Part shown: piece after piece, positions 31,832-40,653 of the stretch
Layout of the letters: each line of letters starts with the position of its first letter
Numbering within the stretch: the stretch's first letter is position 1
Assembly: GCA_965240325.2 (NCBI GenBank)
Contig: OZ251250.1
Coordinates: 186,001 to 250,000, forward strand
Length of the DNA stretch: 64,000 nt
Reading direction: 5' to 3'
DNA from: Rebecca billardiae RCC1528
Lineage: Eukaryota > Haptophyta
Notes under the pieces: generated by a model
Told to the model about the DNA's origin: nothing
The model's database searches: none
What the model saw: only the letters and a program-made list of their open reading frames with translations
Program-made: the position numbers and the translations under genes

Positions 31832-32869
31832 CTACACACGACTCTGGCTACTGCCGACGCTCCTCCCGCCACCGGCGCCGCCGCCGCTGAGCCTGAGTCC
31901 GGGCAGCAGTGGCGAGTGCTCCCGGGCAAACACGGCGTGCAGGTCGGCAAAGTCTGAAAAGCCTACGCGCCCGCCGCGCGCGTAGCGCGGGAGCTCGTCG
32001 TCCAGGAACGCGCCACGCGCCGCGTCCGCCGCCCCGCCCGCCCCCGAGGCCGCCACCGGACCCCCGTCGAACACCGCCCGGACCGCCTCCAACGCGACCG
32101 CCCCGCCGTCATCCGGACCGAGCCGGTCGAACGCTGCGCGCAGCTCAGCGAGCCGGCGGTCCGAGTAGCGCAGGTTGCGCAGGGCGTCGCGCGCGGTGCC
32201 GTCGAGGAAGACGGCGGCCGGCGTGAAGAGCACCATCGCGCTGAGCGCCGTGCACTCCAGCGCCCAGAAGAGGTACGGCGGCACCTCGAGATCGCGCGAG
32301 ATTGCGAGGCCGAGCACGAGAACGACGATGGCGGCAAAGGCGGCGCCTCCGACAAGGAGGATCGCTGTCTCGACGGCGCCGCGCTTCGGGTCGAGGCGGA
32401 GCATCAGGGCGAAGTGCGCGAGCGCCGCGATCGAGAAGAGCGCCACCGCGACTGTGTGCGCGTCCTTGCTCCACGTCACCGTGAGCACGAGGAAAGCGCC
32501 GAAGCCGACGTGAAACGCGACGAGGCTTGCATAGAACGCGGCGCGTGCGCGCGCGCCGGCATGGGTGATGGTGCTGCGCGAGGCGACAGGGGACCACATC
32601 ATCACGATCGGCACGATGAACAGCGCGGCCATCGCGCCCGTGCCCGCGGGCGTCGAGATGAAGAACGAGACCTGGTGCTTGGTCCGGAGCTCCGCGGCTG
32701 TGCCCTCGCCGTACCCGCGGCGCAGCGGGATGACTTGGCGCTCCGAGAGGACGGGGAGCAGCCAGATGTACAACACGGGCGCAAGCGTGCCCACCACGAC
32801 CCACGCAGCGGCCCAGAGCGTGCCGCCAGGCGCCGTCATCGGGCGCGCCATCTGTCGGCCCAGCGCCAT
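31832..32869 (-). CDS. Multi-pass membrane protein of unknown function
   Basis: Intronless frame of 345 aa starting MALGRQMARPM at 32869. About six or seven hydrophobic helices are visible: WAAAWVVVGTLAPVLYIWLL (about 19-38), MAALFIVPIVMMW, YASLVAFHVGFGAFLVLTV, VAVALFSIAALAHFALML, ETAILLVGGAAFAAIVVLVL and LFWALECTALSAMVLFTPAA. A soluble C-terminal region (about 235-345) has FDRLGPDDGGAVALEAVRAV, which resembles a degenerate EF-hand or a short helical domain. I do not recognise the family; the order of helices recalls Frag1/DRAM-like six-helix proteins, but no diagnostic motif supports that. It lies 149 bp downstream of the GST gene on the same strand. Confidence 0.65.
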   Translation of the reverse strand: MALGRQMARPMTAPGGTLWAAAWVVVGTLAPVLYIWLLPVLSERQVIPLRRGYGEGTAAELRTKHQVSFFISTPAGTGAMAALFIVPIVMMWSPVASRSTITHAGARARAAFYASLVAFHVGFGAFLVLTVTWSKDAHTVAVALFSIAALAHFALMLRLDPKRGAVETAILLVGGAAFAAIVVLVLGLAISRDLEVPPYLFWALECTALSAMVLFTPAAVFLDGTARDALRNLRYSDRRLAELRAAFDRLGPDDGGAVALEAVRAVFDGGPVAASGAGGAADAARGAFLDDELPRYARGGRVGFSDFADLHAVFAREHSPLLPGLRLSGGGAGGGRSVGSSQSRV

Positions 32870-33018
32870 CGCGGGTGCGTTGGCCGTTGTGCCACCCTGT
32901 CCGTGTGGGGTCGTGCCCGCACGGGCGGGCGCGGCCTTTGACCTTTGTCACCTTTCACGGTTTCACCAATGATTCACCCAGCCTGAAGTTGAGCTCCGAC
33001 GACACTGGCTCTCTGGTG

Positions 33019-33747
33019 CTACGCGCCGCCGCCGGCGAGTACGCTCTCCGCGTATGCCGGGCGCTCGCACAGCCGGAGGTACCACTCGTGCGTGCGCGGC
33101 AGCGAGCGGCTTGCCGGCACGCCCGCGCTCTCGAGCGCGAACAGCCGTCGCGCGTGCACACCCGCCGTCAGGTCGGCCATGCTGAGCGAGTCGCCAAGGA
33201 CGAACGGCCCGGCGCGGCGGAGCTGCGCCTCGAGCGCGGCCCAGACCGTGAGTACGGCGGACACCTCGCGCCCGTTCACCACGCTCGGCGTGCCATCCGC
33301 GCCCGTCGAGAGCTGCAGCGCCGAGCCGCGCGGATACCCGGACTCTTGGACGAGTCCGGAATACACGGGGCTCAGCGTTGGCTGCACCGACGACTCGCCC
33401 CACTCGAGCCACTGCCAGGCCAGGGCGACGGCCTCGTGCGTGGGCGGGTACATGGTGGTTCCGGCGCTCCACCGGGCGCACACGTACGAGGCGATCGTGT
33501 TCGACTCGTTGAGCACGAGCTGCGCCGCGCCGTCCGCCGCCGAGTCGCCGCCGCCATGGCCGCCACCGCCGCCGAGCTCAAAGGTGGCGACTGGCACGGT
33601 GCCCTTTGGGTTGAGCTCGAGGAAGTGAGGGTCCGCACGGAGCTCGGCGGTCGGGCGCTCTACCCGGCTGAATGGCGCGCCTACCTCGCGCAGCGCCCAG
33701 AGCACCTTGGCGACGCGCGAGGTGCGCACACCGTACACGACCGCCAT
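33019..33747 (-). CDS. Glutathione S-transferase
   Basis: Intronless frame of 242 aa, start MAVVYGV at 33747. The thioredoxin-like N-domain contains VYGVRTSRVAKVLWALREVG, the cis-Pro segment NPKGTVPVATFEL and the glutathione gamma-glutamyl contact NESNTIASYV (ES-x-x-I motif). A Gly/His-rich insert sits between the last two. The all-helical C-domain ends with GPFVLGDSLSMADLTAGVHA, the N-capping-box motif (S-x-x-D). Cytosolic GSTs conjugate glutathione to electrophiles or reduce peroxides. A Ser in the TSR motif after strand 1 is the likely catalytic residue, as in theta/phi/tau-like classes; the class was not resolved. It shares a 175-bp promoter interval with the divergent QueF gene. Confidence 0.85.
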   Translation of the reverse strand: MAVVYGVRTSRVAKVLWALREVGAPFSRVERPTAELRADPHFLELNPKGTVPVATFELGGGGGHGGGDSAADGAAQLVLNESNTIASYVCARWSAGTTMYPPTHEAVALAWQWLEWGESSVQPTLSPVYSGLVQESGYPRGSALQLSTGADGTPSVVNGREVSAVLTVWAALEAQLRRAGPFVLGDSLSMADLTAGVHARRLFALESAGVPASRSLPRTHEWYLRLCERPAYAESVLAGGGA

Positions 33748-33922
33748 CGCAGCGTGAGCGCGTGGCTGGGGCCGGACCTTCCGGCGCCCACGTTTGAAAA
33801 CGCGCGCAGTCTGTGGAAGCGAAGTCGACGACAGCCTCCATAAGTCCTAGCCCAATCGGGACGGCCGCCCGAATAATACTAGCGGCCGGCGCCAACCGCC
33901 GTCTCGCGAGTGCGCGGGCCCC
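33748..33922. promoter_or_regulatory. Bidirectional promoter interval (GST / QueF)
   Basis: 175 bp separate the divergent start codons. GC content is lower than in the flanking genes, with AATAATACTAG around 33872. No specific factor site is recognised. Confidence 0.5.
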
Positions 33923-34852
33923 ATGTCGCCGACCCCTCCGCTCGCCCAGCAGCGCAGCGACGACGGCGGCTTCGGCGTGCTCGGCGAGCAGACCAGCGTG
34001 CCCGAGAAGTACGACCCATCCGTCCTCTTCCCCGTCCCCAGGGACCGCGCCCGTCGCGCCTTCGGCCTCGCCGGCGCCGCGTCGCTCCCGTTCGAGGGCG
34101 AAGACGTCTGGAACGCTTACGAGCTCTCGTGGCTCGGGCCGAACGGCGTGCCGCGCCGCCACGTGCTCGAGCTGCGCATGGATCTGGGCTCGCCCAACCT
34201 CGTCGAGTCCAAGTCGCTCAAGCTCTACCTCAACTCGCTCAACAACCAGCGCTTCGAGTCGGACGCGGCGCTTCTCTCGACGATCCAGAACGATCTGAAG
34301 AACGTTCTCGGCGGCTGGTGGATCGGCGTGGAGCTCGCGCTGCACGGGCACGAGCACGCGGGGAGCGTGAGCGCGCGCGTGCCGCCCGCCGACACCTTCG
34401 AGTGCATCGACGCCGCCCTCGACGGCGCCGAGCTCAGCCCGGCCGTGCTGGAGGGCTCGGCGAAGGATGGCCCACGCCACCTCAAGCTGGCGCCGGGCGC
34501 GGACGCGGAGCCGGCGGTGACCGAGCGGCTGGTGTGCCACCAGCTGCGCACGCTCTGCCCGATCACGCGGCAGCCCGACTGGGGCAGCGTGTACGTCGAG
34601 TACGCCGGGCCCCGCCTCGACCGCGCCGCGCTCCTCACGTACATCTGCTCGCTCCGAAATACCGTCCTGCTGCACGAGCAGACCGTCGAAGCAATTTGGC
34701 TCGCGATCCATGGGGCGGCGCAGCCGACGGAGCTGCGCGTGACGGGGCGGTTCGCGCGGCGCGGGGGGATCGACATCAACCCGACGCGGCAGATGCGCGC
34801 GGCGGACGCGGTCAAGGCGGACGCGGCGGCGGCACCCCCGCCACCGCACTGA
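33923..34852 (+). CDS. queF: NADPH-dependent 7-cyano-7-deazaguanine reductase, bimodular QueF type
   Basis: Intronless frame of 309 aa. The family reduces preQ0 to preQ1 in queuosine biosynthesis using two NADPH. The N-terminal half has the QueF motif DVWNAYELSWLGPNGVP and VESKSLKLYLNSLNNQRF, which in bimodular enzymes supplies substrate-binding residues. The C-terminal half has LCPITRQPDWGSVYVEYAGP, with the Cys that forms the thioimide adduct and the catalytic Asp of PDWG, then LLHEQTVEAIW (substrate-binding Glu) and ARRGGIDINPTRQ at the end. Length and two-module layout match the Escherichia-type enzyme rather than the short Bacillus type. All key residues are present. Eukaryotes usually salvage queuine, so a bacterial origin by transfer is likely; GC content matches the neighbours, which argues against recent contamination. 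The destination compartment is unknown. Confidence 0.92.
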   Translation: MSPTPPLAQQRSDDGGFGVLGEQTSVPEKYDPSVLFPVPRDRARRAFGLAGAASLPFEGEDVWNAYELSWLGPNGVPRRHVLELRMDLGSPNLVESKSLKLYLNSLNNQRFESDAALLSTIQNDLKNVLGGWWIGVELALHGHEHAGSVSARVPPADTFECIDAALDGAELSPAVLEGSAKDGPRHLKLAPGADAEPAVTERLVCHQLRTLCPITRQPDWGSVYVEYAGPRLDRAALLTYICSLRNTVLLHEQTVEAIWLAIHGAAQPTELRVTGRFARRGGIDINPTRQMRAADAVKADAAAAPPPPH

Positions 34853-35279
34853 ACCAACCCTTCGCGGCGGCCGACGCAAGAACGCTCGCTTTATATTGCG
34901 CGGTGCGCACAGACACGGCCGGCGGTCGCCACCCACAGCTGTACACGGGCGAGCGCCGAGCGGCGCGTCTCGCACGTACGCGCCCGGCTGGCTGGTCCGC
35001 GGCCCGTCCCCGGCCCGAAGCCGCGTGCGCCGGCACCGCATCGTCACGCTGGCGGGCCCGGCCGCCCGGACGCGTCAGCGCCGCTCAGTCCGGTCGGGGG
35101 CCACCCCGTTGCGGCCAGGGCAGATCGAGACCTTCCGCGTTCCGGCCGCCGGGTCCCGGTCCGCTGCCAGTACGGAGTGACGGACTACGGTCCGCTAACG
35201 CTTATTGATCGAGGCTCCGGCTTCGGTCCACCACCCCCAGTCCGGTCGTCACACTCACTCAGGACGAGCGCGAGTTACT
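34853..35279. other. Intergenic sequence 3' of QueF
   Basis: No recognisable coding region. The segment ends at the 8-bp target duplication of the hAT-like element. Confidence 0.5.
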
Positions 35280-36106
35280 GTTATACTCAGGGTTCGAGAA
35301 TTCGGTCCGAATGAGTAATGACCCACCCTTCGGATTCGGACCCCGAATTTCGGGGTCCGAATTTCGGGGTGGGCCACATCCGGACCCGAAATGTGGCCTC
35401 CCCGGTGGGCGGCTGGCCTGCAATGGCGTCGGCGGATTCGCGTGCCGTCGACGTCATGCCGTGCCCAACTAATATGCTCGCAGCGGCCGTGCCGGGCCAG
35501 CAGCTGGTGGTGTGGTTCGGTCAGAGCCCGGTACACCGATTGTCAGTGCAGTTTCGCGGTGCGGGGAACCGTGTCCGTGGTGACGCGCGTTGACCGGCAG
35601 CGCAACGGCAGCCGGTCTGTGGGCGCCGTGTTCTCGGACGGGGACACTGTCCTCGGCGCCAAGCCTGCCTTGACTTGACTCCTGCCATCTACTGAGTGGT
35701 TGGCGCGGCAAGCAGTAGGCACTGCCTGTGCTCGGCAGCGCTGCGGAGCCCGACTCGCACGGTGTGCTGAGCACAACGCCCGCGCGGGCGCGGACCGGCG
35801 GATGGGACCAGCCATTCGTCGAGATCGAGTCTGATCCTGATGTAGTTAGGGTGAGATCCATGGCTGTGCAGAACTGTGACATTCACTGCGTGCGGACTGG
35901 TGCTGGCGCAGTGACCGACTCACCGTCGCTGTTATGCCCGGGCACGCCACTGTGGCGTGCCATGCTGGGAGTCCGGATCACACGCCCCGACCCGGACAGC
36001 CAGAATTCCCCCCCGAAGATGGAGGCCAGAATTCGGATTCCCCCCCGAAAATTCCCCCCCGAACCATTCGGGCGGGGGGAATTCGGTCACGAACCCTGGT
36101 TATACT
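35280..36106. mobile_element. hAT-like non-autonomous element with perfect 8-bp TSD
   Basis: The element spans 35288-36098 (811 bp) and starts CAGGGTTCGAGAATTCGG; its right end is the reverse complement of CAGGGTTCGTGACCGAATTC. GTTATACT directly flanks both ends (35280-35287 and 36099-36106), a perfect 8-bp target duplication, and CAGGG termini are the hAT signature. Subterminal regions carry repeated CCCCGAATTTCGGGG-type and GAATTCCCCCCCGAA motifs. There is no transposase frame, so it depends on a partner in trans. Confidence 0.88.
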
Positions 36107-36572
36107 GTACTCTAAGCTATCAATATCGTCATCATACATCCGTCGTCGGCCGCATCCGATATTGACATAATCACTCACTATATATATATACTCAGTCACA
36201 ATAAGTCACAGCAGCATCAGCACGACTGACTATAGCAGTGACTACGTCTACAGTAGTCTAAGTACAGACTAGTCTCGACTGCGCGTCTGCGGTCTGCACG
36301 TCTGCCGCGTCGGCCCGCATCCGCCAATAATATATATAATTTTAATTATAAATTTTAATAACTCACGGGCGCAGAGACGCCAGACGGCACCGCCGTGGCG
36401 GCCGCGCCTGCCGCCAGCCTGCACACTAAATGGCTACGACTACATATGATATTGAGATGCTTATTTCCGAGCTGACGACGATGATGACTACGCCGCGCGA
36501 TGTTTGGCACGGCGTCGTGACGCGGTCGCGGGCGACCCCGGGGACGGTCACGGTGACGCGAGCGTCACCGTG
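36107..36572. other. AT-rich intergenic sequence
   Basis: It contains a strongly AT-rich block at about 36328-36362 and short TA runs. No coding sequence is recognised. It is the 3' flank of the first RCC1 gene. Confidence 0.5.
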
Positions 36573-38141
36573 TCACTTCCGATCCCGGTTGCGGCACCGC
36601 GGATGCGGCGTGCTGAATGTCTCGCTGGGAAGAGCAGACGAGCTGTCAGAATCGCATGGCGCGACCGAGAGCCAGTGCCCCGGCCGCTGCATGCGCGGCA
36701 GCTGCGCGATGCGCGTCGGCATGCCGAGCTGCTCGGTTTGAGCGGCCGCGCTCACGCCGTGGCCGAGGGCGCCCGACTGCACGCCGCACGAGTGCACGAC
36801 GCCGTCCGCCGTCACGAACAGCGTGTGCGCGTCGCCGAGCGAGCACGCCACCACGCGCTCGTGCGCGAGGCCGTGCGTGCGCTCTGGTGCGAGCAACTCG
36901 CCCGCCGGCTGCCCCAGGCCCAGCACGCCGCACCCGTTGTACCCGAACGTGTGCACGCGGCCGTCCGCGCCCACCACCGCGCTTCGGTAATAGGAGCCAG
37001 CGCTCGCGCGCACGGCGCGCACGCCCGCGAGCGCCTCGATGCGCTTGGGCGAGAACTGCGTCGCCTCGTCGTCGTGGCCGAGGCAGCCGCGCCAGCCCGC
37101 CCCGAACGAGTGCACGCCGCCCGCCGCGTCGACCACCAGGTTGTGGAAGACACCCGCGCTCACGTGCACGGCGCGCACGCCCGCGAGCGCCGTGATGCGC
37201 CTGGGCGCGTGCTGATGCTGCTCGTCGCCGTGGCCGAGGCGGCCCTCCGTGCCGTCGCCGCACGAGAAGACCGCGCCGCTCACCGAGAGGAAGAGCGAGT
37301 GCACGCAGCCCGCCGACGTCCCGCCGATCGGCACGCCGTCCAGCGCCTCGATGCGGCGCGGCTCCCACCGCTCCTCCGTGTCGCCGTGGCCGAGCTGGCC
37401 TTCGTTGTTGTCGCCCCAGCTGTACGCCGTGCCCGCCGCGCTGAGCGCGACGCTGTGGTAGGCGCCCGCGGCGATGTGGACAATGACCTGCCCGCTCAGC
37501 GCTTCGAGCGGTGCGAACGATCGCCGTGTCTCCGTGTCACCGAGCCCCAGCTGGCCGTGGTGGCTGTGGCCGCACACGTACACAGAGCCACACTCAGTGA
37601 GCGCGAGCAGGTGCTGCCAGCCCGCGGCGACGGCGCACACGCGCACCGACCCGAGCGAGGTCACGCGCGTGGGCACGAGCACGGCTTGCAGCTCAGGATG
37701 GCCCAGGGCGTCGACCGGCACGAACCGGCCCGTCCGTCCCCCCGCGTTGTCGTATTCGGTCACCTCGCCGCACGTGTGCAGACCGCCGTCCGCGTCCACA
37801 AAGGCGCTCATCGAGCCCTTGCCGAGACCGCCGCTCACGGCGACGCGCGCATGCTCGCGCGCGAGCTCGATCACGCGCTCGCGCGCGAGCAGCTTCTCCG
37901 TCCACGAGCACACGTCCGGAGGCAGCTCGGCCGGCAGGACGCGCAAATGGCCCCGGGCCTTGGCGCGCTCGCGCAGCGCAAACTCGACGGCCGAGCGGGT
38001 TCCGGGCGCGCCGCGGAAGAGGCGCGATGTTGCGTTGGCACTGGCGAGGTCTTGCGTTTGTGGCAAGCACGTCGTGATGCGTTCGATCACCTCGGGCGGC
38101 AGGTCCGCGAGCAAGAGTCGCCTGGAAGCGTTCACGGACAT
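36573..38141 (-). CDS. F-box/RCC1-repeat protein, copy 1
   Basis: Intronless, 522 aa from the ATG at 38141 (an upstream in-frame ATG at 38213 would add 24 aa). Residues about 13-45 resemble an F-box (ADLPPEVIERITTCLPQTQD, SANATSRLFR). About seven RCC1 repeats follow, for example VYVCGHSHHGQLGLGDTETR, AYSWGDNNEGQLGHGDTEER and VFSCGDGTEGRLGHGDE, forming a beta-propeller. F-box plus RCC1 proteins can act as substrate receptors of SCF ubiquitin ligases, with the propeller binding the target; that role is inferred. Compared with copy 2 the stop codon is lost: after HWLSVA the frame continues PCDSDSSS.. for 28 residues into unrelated sequence. Confidence 0.85.
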   Translation of the reverse strand: MSVNASRRLLLADLPPEVIERITTCLPQTQDLASANATSRLFRGAPGTRSAVEFALRERAKARGHLRVLPAELPPDVCSWTEKLLARERVIELAREHARVAVSGGLGKGSMSAFVDADGGLHTCGEVTEYDNAGGRTGRFVPVDALGHPELQAVLVPTRVTSLGSVRVCAVAAGWQHLLALTECGSVYVCGHSHHGQLGLGDTETRRSFAPLEALSGQVIVHIAAGAYHSVALSAAGTAYSWGDNNEGQLGHGDTEERWEPRRIEALDGVPIGGTSAGCVHSLFLSVSGAVFSCGDGTEGRLGHGDEQHQHAPRRITALAGVRAVHVSAGVFHNLVVDAAGGVHSFGAGWRGCLGHDDEATQFSPKRIEALAGVRAVRASAGSYYRSAVVGADGRVHTFGYNGCGVLGLGQPAGELLAPERTHGLAHERVVACSLGDAHTLFVTADGVVHSCGVQSGALGHGVSAAAQTEQLGMPTRIAQLPRMQRPGHWLSVAPCDSDSSSALPSETFSTPHPRCRNRDRK

Positions 38142-40653
38142 CTCCTCCGCGCGTCGGTGGTTTTGGAGGAGGTGTTGTGCCTTTTGCGTGGTTTTGCCTC
38201 GGTTGCGATTCACCCGCAGCGGCGCATCAGGAACCGAACCGCCTTCAACGAATCTTCAATCTGCATCGTCTGCCGCGCATCGCTGCGGCAAACATATTTA
38301 TACGCGCGCGACCTTCAGAGTTGTAATCATCGTAGTGTCGCACTTGACGAGCGATATCTTCCCATCCAGATCGACACGCTCTCCTCAATATCTGACGACT
38401 CGCTAAATATCTGACGATTCGAGTCAACTCTAGAGGCCACTTCACCGAAATCCAGGTTGGGGAGGATCTCCGCTGCACTGGTGGGGAGGATGTCACCCTC
38501 CCCAGCCGTGGCGACGACAACTTCAGCACGCCAACCGTTTGCCCACTCGCTTTGGCGGTTGTCGAAAAATGGCACGGACCGACGTCCGACGACGACGACG
38601 ACGACGCAAGGCTTCCACGCTGGGAGCGGGGATGAATGGAGCAGATGGGCACCCAGGCCCAAGAAGGCGATGCCGTGAAGCAGAGATGATCGTCTGCAGC
38701 TGCTCAGAGTGCTCATCCACACACCGGCGGTACGCATCACCCCGACACGGATGCCTTGCGGCGCGTCAGCAGGTGATCCCATGGATGAGAATGGACGCGT
38801 GGCGGCGCTTCGCGAGACGGAGGTGATTGGCCGCGCGTGGTATCCCGGCTGTGTCGCAGGGCTCTGTCTGAACCGCCGATGTGCCATGGCAGCCCGCGCG
38901 ATCAAGGTGTTGGGCACAGGCGCTGGACGGCATGCACGACATGGGATGCGCCCGCGCGCACAACAGTGGTACCTGGCCGATCTACGACCCAGGCTCGAAC
39001 GCCGACGCTGAGGCAATGGGTTGGCTGGATGTTACCGTGTAAGCGACTGAGGTCGAGACCGCAAATATGTGCCCATCCAAAGCCGCGACGTGACCGTCGG
39101 CGTGCCCGACGACTGAACGAGCAACGTCGCAAGCTACACGCGTGTGGCAACCGTCAGGCATGAGAGCATGACAAGCAGCTTATGGCGTCAACTCCGCGCA
39201 GGAGCTGTGCGAGTACATTGATATACACATACGATACGCCACGGATGGCTTCGATGGCGAAAGGGAAGCAGTGGCAGCCCTCCTGAGCCTGATCATTGTG
39301 ATTTCTAGCAATGGGGTCCCTGTCGTCCGTGTCGGACACATGCTACGCGCGCGTGCGCGAGAGCGGCTGGAGCGGTGACGCCGGTGGGCTGGGGCGCCAA
39401 CGCCCCAGTCGCATGTTGGGGTGTACCTAGGCTCTCTATCTGCTAGCCACTTAGCTTGGTCCCAGGACCTTTCAGACTGACACTAGACCGAGAATTCGTC
39501 CGTCCTGCCTGGGAATTCTAGACACTTTCGTGTCGTGCCTCTCACTGCCGATGGCGGCCCCCACGTGCGCGCGAGGAGCGCGATTCATGCACTCCTCGGT
39601 GGCCGGTGAGTGCACGAATCCAGTTGCGGCGCTCGCCCGCCTCGGCGTTGTCGCACAAGAGGTACACCCAACACCATGGGTCGTATCCCAGAACTCTCCG
39701 CGCGCTCTGCGCCTGCGCGGCGAGCGCTTGCAGGCTTGTTCTCATCAATCATCTTGGCCAAGACTGCAGCCTGCCAGAAGCGCGAGGACGCGTGTGCATG
39801 CCTTTCCGCGCATTGTGGGTGCGCGTGGCACGCACCGTGCCATAGTATGCGACGAGCAGGCCTGAGCAACCAGCCCACCAACCTGTCGCGATCACGTGCA
39901 AACGGCAGGCGGCAGCTGCATGCAAGCGCACGCAACAGAAGCATCGCACGCTCGACAATGTAGTGGCGGCGGAGCGTGTAGAGCTGGTGGCAATTGCAGT
40001 CCATCTGTGTATCAACTGGATCGCTAACTGACACGGGTGCGAGGCGGCCAAGGCAGAGTGCTTGCAGAGGGCCTGCCGCAGCGGTTCGTGCCGCCGCTCG
40101 TCAGCTGCATCGACATCGTCACACACTGCCGTGCACCGCGAGGAACCCCTGTGGCAAGACGAAGCACCACGACAAGGCGTGAAGGCGAAACCGCATGTCT
40201 TGGCAACATCCTTCGCCCCAGCGCAGCGTCTCGACACGATAATGCGCCAATGACGTGCCGTCAGTACTCCAGACTGGCGCCGGCGCGCTCGCACCAGCGG
40301 GCAGCAAGCCGCCATTTTACCGCGTTTTGGAGGCGAATAGCCGAATACATGAATATTGCCGAATAATGTCGCTCGCGATGCTGGTCGGCCGATGATACAC
40401 ACTATGACTAACACAGTGTGATCGTCTGGCTACCGGATTTCCTGCCAATCTTCAGGGTGCCCGAAGCTGCTGCGGCGCATTACTCATTGGAGTGAGTGGC
40501 GAGCAGCGCCCGGCAGCGGCAGGCGTCGTCATCCTCACGTCCTGCCGAGTAAGTCCGCGGCGGGTCAGTCCGATGTCGCCACCGCAGCACTGTCAGACCG
40601 TCGGCGCGGCCGCCCTGAGTGCCCCGATCGGAAACGATATTAGAGCCGGAGGC
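38142..40653. other. Spacer between the two RCC1 copies
   Basis: About 2.5 kb of lower-GC sequence with no recognisable gene. A small hairpin (CTGGGGCG-CCAA-CGCCCCAG) lies at 39389-39408. Open frames up to about 230 codons look like chance frames. Confidence 0.5.

Noticed and set aside
36504-38414. Plus-strand frame of 636 codons opposite RCC1 copy 1
   Set aside because: Antisense shadow; the equivalent frame over copy 2 exists for the same compositional reason.
39389-39408. CTGGGGCG-CCAA-CGCCCCAG hairpin as a terminator
   Set aside because: Not next to any gene end, no T-tract, and intrinsic terminators do not apply to nuclear protein-coding genes.
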